From the NCBI GenBank assembly GCA_013003075.1, contig JABDLJ010000014.1, positions 1 through 64,000 of the forward strand: DNA of 64,000 nucleotides. The letters are read 5' to 3'. This document shows positions 46,425-55,213 of the stretch, in pieces. Numbering within the stretch: the first letter of the stretch is position 1; each line of letters opens with the position of its first letter. This DNA comes from Paracoccaceae bacterium (GTDB taxonomy: Bacteria > Pseudomonadota > Alphaproteobacteria > Rhodobacterales > Rhodobacteraceae). The notes under the pieces were generated by a model. The model saw nothing but the letters and a program-made list of their open reading frames with translations. It was not told the origin of the DNA and did no database searches. The position numbers were made by a program, and so were the translations under genes.

Positions 46425-47470
46425 GCAATCGCGGCAGCGGAACGCTTCGCTACCCGTTTGCCGAGCCGCCCGAGGAAGGCGCGGCGACCGAGGTCGCACC
46501 TGGTATCTTGTGGATGCGACTGCCGCTGCCGATGGCCCTCGATCACGTCAACATATACGCACTGGACGACGGCGACGGCTGGACGCTGATCGACACCGGA
46601 ATAAGCTCTGGCCGCAGCCGGCGGATATGGGCGGCGCTGCTGGAGGGCCCGCTTTCGGCCAAGCCTGTGCACCGCGTGCTGGTCACCCATCACCATCCCG
46701 ATCATATCGGGCTTGCCGGCTGGTTTCAGGCCGAACATGGCGCCGAGCTTTTGACGACACGGACCGCTTGGCTCTTTGCGCGGATGCTCATGCTGGACGC
46801 GCAAGACACGCCGCTGCCCGAAACGCTGGCCTACTGGAAATCGGCGGGGATGGCGCCTCAGATCTTGGCCGAGCGCGCCGCGAGCCGCCCGTTCAACTTC
46901 GCGGACGTACTGGCGCCGATGCCGCTTGGCTATACCCGGCTGGACGAGGACGATGTGCTGGATGCCGGCGGGCGGCGCTGGCGGGTTCGGCTGGGCCACG
47001 GCCATGCGCCCGATCACATTACCCTGTGGGATGAGGATGGCGAGATCGTTCTGGCCGGCGACCAGCTTTTGCCTTCGATCTCGCCCAATATCGGGGTCTA
47101 TGCGACCGAACCCGAGGCCGATCCTGTGGCCGACTGGATGGCGGCCACCACGCGGCTATCGGCCTTTGCCACTGAACGCCAGCTGGTCCTGCCGGGGCAC
47201 AAGCTGCCCTATCGCGGCCTGCCGACCCGGATGCGGCAGCTTCACGAGAACCATCAAGGCGCACTGGCGCGGCTCGAGGCATATCTGGACGCACCGCGCA
47301 GCGCCTGCGACTGCTTTCTGCCTCTCTTCAAGCGCGAGATCCGCGACGGCGAATACGGGCTGGCCCTTGTCGAGGCGATGGCGCATGTCCTACATCTTTG
47401 GCATGCCGGGCGCGTCCGCCGCACGATGACGGAGGATGGCATCTGGCTTTGGCAAAGGACCGAGCCATGA
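46421..47470 (+). CDS. Metallo-beta-lactamase-fold hydrolase
   Basis: 349 residues from a GTG overlapping the preceding stop. The zinc motif is VTHHHPDHIGLAGWF (HxHxDH), with a later His in RVRLGHGHAPDHITL and Asp in VLAGDQLLPSIS. A C-terminal winged-helix-like tail is typical of the MBL proteins found with acyl-CoA dehydrogenases. It probably cleaves a thioester or ester from the neighbouring pathway. Translationally coupled on both sides. Confidence 0.87.
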
Positions 47471-47964
47471 GCAATCCCTCCGACAAAAAACCTGCCGCAC
47501 CTGAAGAGCCCTGTGGTGGGCGGGCAGTGCATTCGGATCCCAAGGCGCCGCGCACGCCAGAGCAGGTGCCCTTGCCGGCGGGCGTGTCCAAAAAGCCGCT
47601 GGACCAGAAAAGCCCTGCCGAATGGGCCTATGAGCGGCTGATCCTCTATATCCAGAATTTCGAGGCGCAGCTTGATACCGAGCACGAGATCGCGATCGGG
47701 ATCGCCGATGGCGGCGCGGGGCTGCTCCGGATCGAAGGAATGGGATTCTTCGACCCAGATATCGTTACTTTCTATGGCACCGACCCCAGCGGCGCGCGCA
47801 GTCAGCTGATCCAGCATGTCACGCAACTGAATGTGACCTTGCGCGCCCTGACCAAAGAGATGCCCGAGGCCGAGCCGCGCCGGATCGGCTTTCGCCTGGC
47901 CGCCGAGCTGGGGGGCGGAACAGACACCGCGAGCGAGCAACGCGGTACGCCGGAGGATGGCTAG
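47467..47964 (+). CDS. DUF6173-like protein
   Basis: 165 residues with a disordered, Pro-rich N-terminal third and a conserved core KSPAEWAYERLILYIQNFEA followed by GIADGGAGLLRIEGMGFFDP and YGTDPSGARSQLIQHVTQLN. This core is shared by the Rhodobacterales family DUF6173; function unknown. Overlaps the metallo-beta-lactamase gene by 4 nt. No signal peptide or membrane span. Confidence 0.8.
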   Translation: MSNPSDKKPAAPEEPCGGRAVHSDPKAPRTPEQVPLPAGVSKKPLDQKSPAEWAYERLILYIQNFEAQLDTEHEIAIGIADGGAGLLRIEGMGFFDPDIVTFYGTDPSGARSQLIQHVTQLNVTLRALTKEMPEAEPRRIGFRLAAELGGGTDTASEQRGTPEDG

Positions 47965-48054
47965 GCGGCTTGCGCTTTTGCGCGTTTTGACCCCGTGACA
48001 ACGCCAAAGCGATGGCGTATCCAAGGCGCAACTCTGAACACGGGAAATGACATC

Positions 48055-48189
48055 ATGGCTGAACACGAACACGGGTCGATGGATATCGAGCCCAACGAGA
48101 AGACCTTTGAAGGTTTCGTAAAGGTTGCCGTCCGCGTGGCCATCTTCTCTATCGGCGTTCTGATATTCCTGGCGATTTTCAACAGCTGA
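48055..48189 (+). CDS. aa3-type cytochrome c oxidase subunit IV
   Basis: 44 residues: a His/Glu-rich start (MAEHEHGSMDIEPNEKTFEG) followed by one transmembrane helix (VRVAIFSIGVLIFLAIF). This is the single-span bacterial subunit IV of aa3 oxidase, known from Rhodobacter and Paracoccus, which packs against subunits I-III but is not needed for catalysis. Genes for the catalytic subunits are elsewhere. Confidence 0.85.
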   Translation: MAEHEHGSMDIEPNEKTFEGFVKVAVRVAIFSIGVLIFLAIFNS

Positions 48190-48215
48190 TACCGACCCGC
48201 CGCCCGGCGGATCGA

Positions 48216-48545
48216 TTAGCCAAAGAGCGTTAACCCAAAAGCCAGCGTGACCGCGCCGGCGGTGATCGCGAGCAGGATGCTGCGGCTCCAGTATCCAACG
48301 CTAAGCGTCACCGCCGCCGCCGCCAGCCGCGCGGGATCAGGGCTGCCGCCTGTGGCCTCGGGCCACGCGACAAGAGGCGCGACAAGCCCGGGAATGATCG
48401 CAACCGGCGTGTAACGCAGATGGCGTAGAACCCAGGCCGGCAGCTTGCGGTCCCCGATCAGCCCCAGAAACGAGAAGCGTATCAGGTAGGTCCCGGCGCC
48501 GATCAGCGCGATGATCAGCCAGATCTGCCCTGCGCCCATGCTCAT
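48216..48545 (-). CDS. azlD: AzlD-like branched-chain amino acid export subunit
   Basis: 109 residues, three transmembrane helices (IWLIIALIGAGTYLIRFSFL; RYTPVAIIPGLVAPLVAW; ILLAITAGAVTLAFGLTLFG). AzlD is the small partner of AzlC in a two-component exporter of branched-chain amino acids. It overlaps azlC by 4 nt, and the pair is divergent from fdhD. Confidence 0.85.
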   Translation of the reverse strand: MSMGAGQIWLIIALIGAGTYLIRFSFLGLIGDRKLPAWVLRHLRYTPVAIIPGLVAPLVAWPEATGGSPDPARLAAAAVTLSVGYWSRSILLAITAGAVTLAFGLTLFG

Positions 48546-49252
48546 GCGCTGCGCCTTTCGGCCCAAAGGTCGGCCTGCGCGCCGACGATCATCGCGGAAA
48601 AGCCCGCAACCAGCAGCCCCGCGCCAAACGGCAGCCCGGCCAGCGCAAGCGCCACAACGACCGAGGTTCCCGCCGCCAGTAGATGCGCCCGCGTGCGCAA
48701 CATCGGCGCAACCAGAGCCAGGAACGTGATCGGAACCGCGAAATCGAGCGCGTATTCCGGCGGGATCGCCTGGCCGACCAACGCTCCGACCAGCGTGAAG
48801 ATGTACCAGCATGGCGCGATCGGTGTCATCGTTCCGAAAAAGTAGACCAAGCGCTCGGGCAGGGTCATGTCCGGCTCGGTCTCATAGCGCACCGTAGACA
48901 GGGCATAGGACTGATCGACGTTGAAATAGGCCACGATCGCCCGCTGCCAAAATGGCGCGGCGCCAAGATGGACCGCAAGCGATGCCGAATACATCGCCAT
49001 GCGAAGGTTCACGGCAAGCGCGGTGAGCACGATCATCAGGGTCGGGGCGTCGTCGATCATAAGCTGCAAGGCGGCGAACTGCGCGGCCCCGGCGATGACG
49101 ACGATGGAAAATCCCATGGTCTGGGCAACCGAAAGGCCCGCCTCGGTCGCAACCACGCCGAAAAGCGTTGCGAAGGGCACCACCACCAGCACGAACGGAA
49201 GCGCATCGCGGGCGCCGCGCAGGAAGTAAGAATTGGGTCTGGAGGATGCCAT
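48542..49252 (-). CDS. azlC: AzlC-like branched-chain amino acid export permease
   Basis: 236 residues, about five transmembrane spans, with the AzlC signature LPFVLVVVPFATLFGVVATE near the N-terminus and GFSIVVIAGAAQFAALQLMI. Works with the overlapping AzlD. The ATG is followed by SSRPNSYFLRGARDA, a usual beginning. No regulator of the Lrp or LysR type adjoins it. Confidence 0.87.
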   Translation of the reverse strand: MASSRPNSYFLRGARDALPFVLVVVPFATLFGVVATEAGLSVAQTMGFSIVVIAGAAQFAALQLMIDDAPTLMIVLTALAVNLRMAMYSASLAVHLGAAPFWQRAIVAYFNVDQSYALSTVRYETEPDMTLPERLVYFFGTMTPIAPCWYIFTLVGALVGQAIPPEYALDFAVPITFLALVAPMLRTRAHLLAAGTSVVVALALAGLPFGAGLLVAGFSAMIVGAQADLWAERRSA

Positions 49253-49308
49253 CTATGCGTCTTAAGGTAATGTTCCACGCGCTTACACCGCTAAGAAAGC
49301 AAGAGTAA

Positions 49309-50193
49309 ATGGCCAAACTCGAGGCAGGTGGCAGCTACCTGATCGCGCCCGATCCGTCGCTGGCGCGCCTGTCCCGCAAGGTTGAAGGCGTCGATCAGAC
49401 CGGTGCCGCCACAATGCTTTCAGTGGTCGAAGAGCGCCCGCTTACGATCTTTCTCAACAGCCAGGAAATCGTCACCGCGATGACGATTGGCGATTATCCC
49501 GAATACCTGGCCCTTGGATTTTTGCACAATCAGGGCATGCTGCAGCCAGATGAGACCGTGGAGGGCGTCGACTACGACGAAGATCTCGACCTTGTCGTCG
49601 TGCGCACCGATGGGCAGACCAGCTATGAAGAGAAGCTGAAGAAGAAGACCCGGACATCCGGATGCGCGGTCGGCACCGTCTTTGGCGACATGATGGAAGG
49701 GCTCGAAGGGCTTGTCCTGCCGCAAACCGATGTGCGGACATCGTGGCTTTACGCGCTGTCATCGCAGATCAACCGTACGCCCAGCCTTTATCTTGAAACC
49801 GGCGCGATCCACGGCACGGTGCTGTGCTGCGAGGATCGCCCGCTTGTCTATATGGAGGATGTCGGACGCCACAACGCGGTCGACAAGATCGCGGGCTGGA
49901 TGCTGTCGGAAGACGTGCCCGCCGAGGACAAGATCCTCTATACCACCGGCCGGCTTACCTCGGAGATGGTGATCAAGACGGCGATGATGGGCATTCCGGT
50001 CCTTGTGTCACGCTCTGGCTTCACCGCCTGGGGCGTCGAGATCGCGCGCAGCGCCGGGCTGACGCTGATCGGTCGCCTGCGCGGGCAGCGCTTTGTCTGC
50101 CTGTCGGGTGAAAGCCGCCTGATCCGCGATGCCGATCTGGGTGCGGTCGCGGACGAGCCGGTCAAATTGCGCCGCAAGGGATCGCGCGAATGA
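49309..50193 (+). CDS. fdhD: Formate dehydrogenase accessory sulfurtransferase
   Basis: 294 residues. FdhD family: LAPLGFLHNQG-like LALGFLHNQGMLQPDETVEG, the sulfur-relay Cys in TRTSGCAVGT, GAIHGTVLCCEDRP, and MEDVGRHNAVDKIAGWML. It sulfurates molybdenum cofactor for formate dehydrogenase. It opens the fdhD-mobA-mobB-moeA operon (each start overlaps the previous stop). A nearby formate dehydrogenase is not in the window. Confidence 0.93.
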   Translation: MAKLEAGGSYLIAPDPSLARLSRKVEGVDQTGAATMLSVVEERPLTIFLNSQEIVTAMTIGDYPEYLALGFLHNQGMLQPDETVEGVDYDEDLDLVVVRTDGQTSYEEKLKKKTRTSGCAVGTVFGDMMEGLEGLVLPQTDVRTSWLYALSSQINRTPSLYLETGAIHGTVLCCEDRPLVYMEDVGRHNAVDKIAGWMLSEDVPAEDKILYTTGRLTSEMVIKTAMMGIPVLVSRSGFTAWGVEIARSAGLTLIGRLRGQRFVCLSGESRLIRDADLGAVADEPVKLRRKGSRE

Positions 50194-50819
50194 AAGCCCC
50201 GTGCGGTGTGATCCTGGCCGGCGGCCTGTCAAGCCGCATGGGCGGCGGCGACAAGGCGCTTTTGGACCTCAATGGCTCGTCCATCCTGTCGCTGGTGATC
50301 GCGCGGCTGAAGCCTCAGGTGGGCGCGGTCGTGCTGAACGCCAACGGCGACCCTGCCCGCTTTTCCGGCTACGCCCTGCCGGTGGTTCCCGACAGTATCG
50401 AGGGGTACGCCGGTCCTCTGGCGGGCGTGCTGGCCGGGCTCGACTGGGCCGCGGCGCACGGGTTCGACGAGATCGTCACAGCGGCGGCCGACACGCCGTT
50501 CTTCCCGGTCGATCTGGCGCAGCATCTGCGGATGGCGGCGGCGCGAGAGCACACGCCCATTGCGCTGGCCGCAACGCCCGGACCGGGCGGCCGCACGCAC
50601 CGGCATCCCACGTTCGGCCTGTGGCCGGTCGCCCTGCGGCAGGATCTGCGCGCCGCGCTTGATGCCGGCGTGCGCAAGGTGGTGCAATGGACCGACCCGC
50701 ACGGCGCCGCCATGGCGTTGTTCGAGCCGGGTGCGGACGCATCAGAGCCCTTCTTCAACGTGAACACGCCCGAAGAGCTTGAGATCGCGCGGCGGCGTCT
50801 GGCCGGGATGCACGGATGA
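50190..50819 (+). CDS. mobA: Molybdenum cofactor guanylyltransferase
   Basis: 209 residues of the nucleotidyltransferase fold: VILAGGLSSRMGGGDKALLD near the start, a central PVVPDSIEGYAGPLAGVLAG, ITAAADTPFFPVDLAQHL with the metal Asp, and the late NVNTPEELEIARRRL. It transfers GMP to molybdopterin to make the MGD cofactor. Overlaps its neighbours by 4 nt each. Confidence 0.94.
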   Translation: MKAPCGVILAGGLSSRMGGGDKALLDLNGSSILSLVIARLKPQVGAVVLNANGDPARFSGYALPVVPDSIEGYAGPLAGVLAGLDWAAAHGFDEIVTAAADTPFFPVDLAQHLRMAAAREHTPIALAATPGPGGRTHRHPTFGLWPVALRQDLRAALDAGVRKVVQWTDPHGAAMALFEPGADASEPFFNVNTPEELEIARRRLAGMHG

Positions 50820-51310
50820 AGACCTGGGGCGTCACGGGCTGGAAGAACGCTGGCAAGACCGGTCTGATGGAGCGCCTGGTGACAGAGTTTTGCGCGCGCG
50901 GCCTTTCGGTGTCGACCGTCAAGCATGCGCATCATCATTTCGACGTGGATCAGCCGGGCAAAGACAGCCACCGCCATCGTGAGGCAGGCGCACAGGAGGT
51001 GCTTCTGACCTCTGGCCGCCGCTGGGCCTTGATGCATGAAAACCGCGGCGCGCCCGAGCCTGCGCTTGCCGACCACCTGGCGCGGCTCGCGCCGGTCGAT
51101 CTGGTGCTGATCGAGGGCTTCAAGACCGAGGCGCATCCCAAGATCGAGGCGTTCCGCGCGGCAACCGGCAACCCGCTGATCCAGCCCGGCGATCCAACGA
51201 TCGTGGCGATTGCTAGCGATACCGCGCTGCCCGACGTCTCGTGCCCGGTGTTTGATCTGGACGACACGCCCGCCATCGCGGACTTCATTGCCGGGCAGAT
51301 CGGGCTGTGA
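50816..51310 (+). CDS. mobB: Molybdopterin-guanine dinucleotide biosynthesis protein B
   Basis: 164 residues with an N-terminal P-loop (VTGWKNAGKTGLMERLVTE), histidine-rich HAHHHFDVDQPGKDSHRHRE characteristic of MobB, and a Walker B-like LVLIEGFKTEAHPKIEAF. It is a GTP-binding helper of MobA in MGD synthesis. Start overlaps mobA; stop overlaps the GTG of the MoeA fusion. Confidence 0.93.
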   Translation: MKTWGVTGWKNAGKTGLMERLVTEFCARGLSVSTVKHAHHHFDVDQPGKDSHRHREAGAQEVLLTSGRRWALMHENRGAPEPALADHLARLAPVDLVLIEGFKTEAHPKIEAFRAATGNPLIQPGDPTIVAIASDTALPDVSCPVFDLDDTPAIADFIAGQIGL

Positions 51311-53442
51311 GCGGGTTTGACAGCATTGCGATCGTGGATTGGTCGGCCCGGTCGGCACCCTCGCCCAAGGCGCCATCCGAGGATGCGATCTGGATCGCGG
51401 TGGCCGATAGAGCCGCCGAGCCGCGAACCAGCTATCACCGTACGCGGGCGGACGCGATAAATGCGCTACGTGCCCTGATGCAAACGCATCTGAAGACGCA
51501 AAAGCGGTTTCTGATCGGGTTCGATTTTCCCTTTGGCTATCCGGCGGGATTTGCCGAGGCGCTGACCGGGCGCGCCGATCCTTTTGCGGTGTGGGACAGG
51601 CTGGAACGCGAGATCGAGGATGCCGCCGACAACGCGAACAACCGCTTTCAGGTTGCCGCCGCGCTGAATGGCGCCTTTCCCGGCATCGGTCCGTTCTGGG
51701 GGCGGCCGGCCTCTTTGGACATTGCCGGGCTACCTGACAAGGGCCGTGACCGCGACGGGCACGGGCTGGCCGAACGGCGCGCGGCCGACACCGCGGTGCC
51801 CTCGGCCCAGCCGGTCTGGAAGCTGTACACCACCGGCTCGGTCGGCTCGCAGAGCCTTCTGGGGATCGCGCGCCTCAACACGCTGCGGCGAGAGTTCGGC
51901 CGCAGCCTGTCGGTCTGGCCGTTCGAGGTGCCGGACGCTCCCTTGGTGCTGGCCGAAGTCTATCCTTCGCTTCTGTCGGATGCCGTTGCCGCCGAGTTGG
52001 CGCGAGAGCCCGGCGCGCTGAAGGACGAGGTTCAAGTACGGCTTTTGGCTCGCGCGCTATGGTCGCTGCAGGCGAGCGGCGCTCTTCGGTCCCTCATGGA
52101 GGCCGCCCCGCCCATGGCGCGGCAAGAGGGCTGGATCCTGGGGGCAGGTGCCGGGGACGCCCTGCGGGCAGCACTGGTGCCCGATTTGAAGCCAACCGCT
52201 TTGCGGGACGACTGCTTCGCGCTTCCTGCCGGCGTCGACTGGGTGCCGGTCGAGACGGCGCTTGCGCGGCTTGGCGCTGGGTTACGGCCGGTTGTCGGGG
52301 TGAAATCGGTCAAGGTCGCCAAGGCGGCGGGCCGGATCCTGGCGCGCGACACCGCAGCGCTGCGGTCCAATCCGCCGGGCGCGAACTCGGCTGTGGATGG
52401 CTATGGGTTTGCGCATCAGGCACTTGGCCCGGGCGACCAGGTTCTGCCGTTGGTCGCGGGCCGCGCCGCGGCAGGCGCGCCATACCGGGGCGCCGTCCCG
52501 AAGGGACATGCCGTGAGGATCCTGACCGGCGCGCTGATCCCCGGCGGCGTCGATACCGTGATCCTGCAGGAAGACGTCACTGCGACCAAGACGCATATCG
52601 CCTTTGCCGCGGGTATCCGGGCCGGCGCCAACACGCGCAAAGCCGGCGAAGATATCGAGGAAGGCGCCACCGCTTTGCCAGCAGGGCGCGTTCTGACGCC
52701 CGGCGATCTGGCGCTTCTGACCGCCACGGGACACCGCAAGGCACGCGTTCATAAGCGCCTTGCAGTGGGCATTCTGTCCACCGGGGACGAGCTGGCCGAT
52801 CCAGGCAAGACGGTGGACGCCTCGGCGACCTATGACGCCAACCGCCCGATGCTGGCCGCCCTGGCGCGGCGCTGGGGGCACAAGGCCATCGATCTGGGGA
52901 TTGCGCCGGATGACCGCGATGCGCTGCGAGACCGCCTGGACCGCGCGGCCGAGACCTCGCACGTGATCGTGACATCGGGCGGCGCGTCGGCGGGCGACGA
53001 GGATCACATGTCGGCTATCCTGCGCGAAGAAGGGCAAGTTCAGACCTGGCGGATCGCGATCAAGCCCGGGCGGCCATTGGCGCTTGGGTTCTGGAACGGT
53101 GTGCCGGTGATCGGCATGCCCGGCAATCCGGTCGCAGCTTTCGTCTGCGCGCTGGTCTTCGCGCGTCCGGCGCTGTCTGTCCTTGCAGGGGGCGCATGGC
53201 ACGCGCCGCGGCCACTGCGCCTGCCGGCCGCGTTTTCAAAGGCCAAGAAACCCGGACGCAGCGAGTATCTGCGGGCCCGGCTGAATGCAAAAGGCGAGGT
53301 CGAGGTCTTCGCCTCCGAGGGATCGGGCCGGATATCGGGGCTAAGCTGGTCGGAAGGCCTGGTGGCGCTTGGACCAGAGGCCCGGACGATATCGCCGGGC
53401 GATGCGGTGGACTACCTGCCGTTCGGCGCCTTCGGGATTTAG
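51307..53442 (+). CDS. moeA: MoeA molybdopterin molybdotransferase with an extra N-terminal domain
   Basis: 711 residues from a GTG, far longer than MoeA alone (about 400). Residues about 300-711 are a full MoeA: NPPGANSAVDGYGFAHQALG, GDEL in LSTGDELADPG, TSGGASAGDEDHM and PLALGFWNGVPVIGMPGNPV. It inserts molybdate into molybdopterin. Residues 1-295 form another domain with IVDWSARS, IGFDFPFGYP, LAEVYPSLL and KDEVQVRLLARALW; this DxS/DxPxG/E-x2-P arrangement recalls DUF429-type RNase H-like proteins, by pattern only. The junction is near 52200. Operon position after mobB. Confidence 0.85.
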   Translation: MSGFDSIAIVDWSARSAPSPKAPSEDAIWIAVADRAAEPRTSYHRTRADAINALRALMQTHLKTQKRFLIGFDFPFGYPAGFAEALTGRADPFAVWDRLEREIEDAADNANNRFQVAAALNGAFPGIGPFWGRPASLDIAGLPDKGRDRDGHGLAERRAADTAVPSAQPVWKLYTTGSVGSQSLLGIARLNTLRREFGRSLSVWPFEVPDAPLVLAEVYPSLLSDAVAAELAREPGALKDEVQVRLLARALWSLQASGALRSLMEAAPPMARQEGWILGAGAGDALRAALVPDLKPTALRDDCFALPAGVDWVPVETALARLGAGLRPVVGVKSVKVAKAAGRILARDTAALRSNPPGANSAVDGYGFAHQALGPGDQVLPLVAGRAAAGAPYRGAVPKGHAVRILTGALIPGGVDTVILQEDVTATKTHIAFAAGIRAGANTRKAGEDIEEGATALPAGRVLTPGDLALLTATGHRKARVHKRLAVGILSTGDELADPGKTVDASATYDANRPMLAALARRWGHKAIDLGIAPDDRDALRDRLDRAAETSHVIVTSGGASAGDEDHMSAILREEGQVQTWRIAIKPGRPLALGFWNGVPVIGMPGNPVAAFVCALVFARPALSVLAGGAWHAPRPLRLPAAFSKAKKPGRSEYLRARLNAKGEVEVFASEGSGRISGLSWSEGLVALGPEARTISPGDAVDYLPFGAFGI

Positions 53443-54458
53443 TCGAAAGTACCAGCGACACGTCCCAAAAGCATGAAGGCGCGCGCTGTTCGCGTGTCGG
53501 ACAGCGCCGCGATTTCGGGATCGGTGGCGTTCTTTTCGAACTCGGCGAAGACCTTGTCGAACTTGCGCAGAAAGTGGTGCGCGGTGTCGCGGAAGATATG
53601 GTCCTGCCGCATGCGGGCCGCCGCCAGCGCGATGCCCGAGCGGTCGCGGATCCCGCCCAGCGCCGCTACCGTGCGGCCACGCTCGCCGTGGGCAAAGCGC
53701 CGCCAGATCTCGGGGCGGGCGCGGTCGGGCGACAAATCGTCCATGTAGATCCCCTCCTGGCTCAGCAGCGTCAGCACGTCCTGGCTGGACTGGATGAGTT
53801 CAGAGGCATGGCGGTCCTTCATCGCCGCGCGCAGGGCGCGAAAGCCCTCCTTGTCATCGGCGGTTTCGGGGAAATTCATCGCGCGGATGAAATCGTCGAC
53901 CGTGATCGGCGGCGCCATATCTTCAGGCGGAATGCCAAGCGCCAGGCTGGCCTGCGCCAGCGCCGGGGGCGGCGGCACATCCCCCAGACCGCCGATCGCG
54001 GGCTTGTTCTGGCGGATCGAGCTGAACGTGGCGAGCTTGGCTTCGGTCTCGGCCTGCGCTGCCGCGATCTGATCGAGCTTTTTCTCTACCGATGGCTTGA
54101 CGGCCGTGCCTGCCGCCTGCCGCTGAGATACCTGCGCCTGACGCATGGCGTCGATCGCCGAATGAAGGCGCGCGCTATCTTCGCGGACGATGCGGGCGCT
54201 ATTGGCCGCCGACGCCGCGATCCAGATCAGCGCGATCGGCATGAAGACAGCCACGACGATCATCACGCCGCGCAGGGGATCGCTTGAGATCGGCTGATCG
54301 CCCGATCCGGCCAGAAAGAAGAATACCGTCATCGCCAATAGCCATACGGCGGAAAGCGCCAGCGCTATGATGTCGCCGGGCGACAGGCCGGCGGCCACGC
54401 GGCCGCGGGCGAATACGCCCAGGCTGAACGGCTTTTGCTGGTTTTGCGGGTCGGTCAT
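53439..54458 (-). CDS. Hypothetical membrane protein with coiled coil
   Basis: 339 residues. Two transmembrane helices near the N-terminus (about 33-50, LSAVWLLAMTVFFFLAG, and 65-83, MIVVAVFMPIALIWIAASAA), a coiled coil at about 90-155 (RIVREDSARLHSAIDAMRQA onward), and a soluble C-terminal domain (about 180-335). Architecture suggests a cytoplasmic scaffold anchored in the membrane; no family recognised. Its stop overlaps that of moeA by 4 nt (TTAG), and it lies just downstream of greA on the same strand. Confidence 0.7.
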   Translation of the reverse strand: MTDPQNQQKPFSLGVFARGRVAAGLSPGDIIALALSAVWLLAMTVFFFLAGSGDQPISSDPLRGVMIVVAVFMPIALIWIAASAANSARIVREDSARLHSAIDAMRQAQVSQRQAAGTAVKPSVEKKLDQIAAAQAETEAKLATFSSIRQNKPAIGGLGDVPPPPALAQASLALGIPPEDMAPPITVDDFIRAMNFPETADDKEGFRALRAAMKDRHASELIQSSQDVLTLLSQEGIYMDDLSPDRARPEIWRRFAHGERGRTVAALGGIRDRSGIALAAARMRQDHIFRDTAHHFLRKFDKVFAEFEKNATDPEIAALSDTRTARAFMLLGRVAGTFD

Positions 54459-54482
54459 CGGGGGGTCTGCACCTTGGACGGG

Positions 54483-54953
54483 TCAGCTGTAGTCGATGCT
54501 GAGGATCTCGTAACTTTTGTCGCCGCCCGGGGTCCGTACCTCGGCGCTGTCGCCCTCTTCCTTGCCGATCAGCGCGCGCGCCAGCGGCGATTTGATGTTC
54601 AGCAAGCCGCGCTCGATATCAGCCTCAGGTTCGCCGACGATCTGGTAGGATTTCTCTTCGTCGGTGTCTTCGTCCACGATCCGCACCTTTGCGCCGAATT
54701 TGATCGGACCGGACAGCTTGGAGGGGTCGATCACGTCGGCCAGACCGAGGGTGCCCTCAAGCTCTTTGACGCGGCCTTCGATGAAGCTCTGCTTTTCGCG
54801 CGCGGCGTGATACTCGGCGTTTTCGGACAGATCGCCATGCTCTCGGGCCTCGGCAATCGCCCGGATCACGGCCGGGCGCTCGACCGATTTCAAGGTCTTT
54901 AGTTCCGCGCTGAGCGTGTCGTACCCCGCGCGGGTCAAAGGTATCTTTTCCAT
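54483..54953 (-). CDS. greA: Transcription elongation factor GreA
   Basis: 156 residues: N-terminal coiled coil that enters the polymerase secondary channel (about 8-75, [20 protein letters not shown] with the acidic tip) and a C-terminal FKBP-like domain ([38 protein letters not shown]). It stimulates transcript cleavage to rescue backtracked polymerase. [18 protein letters not shown] at 54953 is the usual start; an in-frame ATG at 55010 would add 19 residues. Confidence 0.94.
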   Translation of the reverse strand: MEKIPLTRAGYDTLSAELKTLKSVERPAVIRAIAEAREHGDLSENAEYHAAREKQSFIEGRVKELEGTLGLADVIDPSKLSGPIKFGAKVRIVDEDTDEEKSYQIVGEPEADIERGLLNIKSPLARALIGKEEGDSAEVRTPGGDKSYEILSIDYS

Positions 54954-55213
54954 GGTCCAATCCAGGTCGGTTCTAGGTGTCCGCAATCGCGCTTGCGCGC
55001 GCGTCTTCAAGACCGCGCCAAGAGACCCAAAGGGCGCACGGAATGCAAGCTTTTCATTGGGGCCGAATGCCGGAAAAGCGCCGTTTTGCGGAAAATCACG
55101 GTCGGCGCCTGGCGAAAATACGCGGCGTTCCGATTGACCCTACCCCGGGCACTGGCTAGCTCTTTTGCAACTTGTGATATCGGCAGCCTCTCGCAGGCGC
55201 AAAAGGAGCGGAC

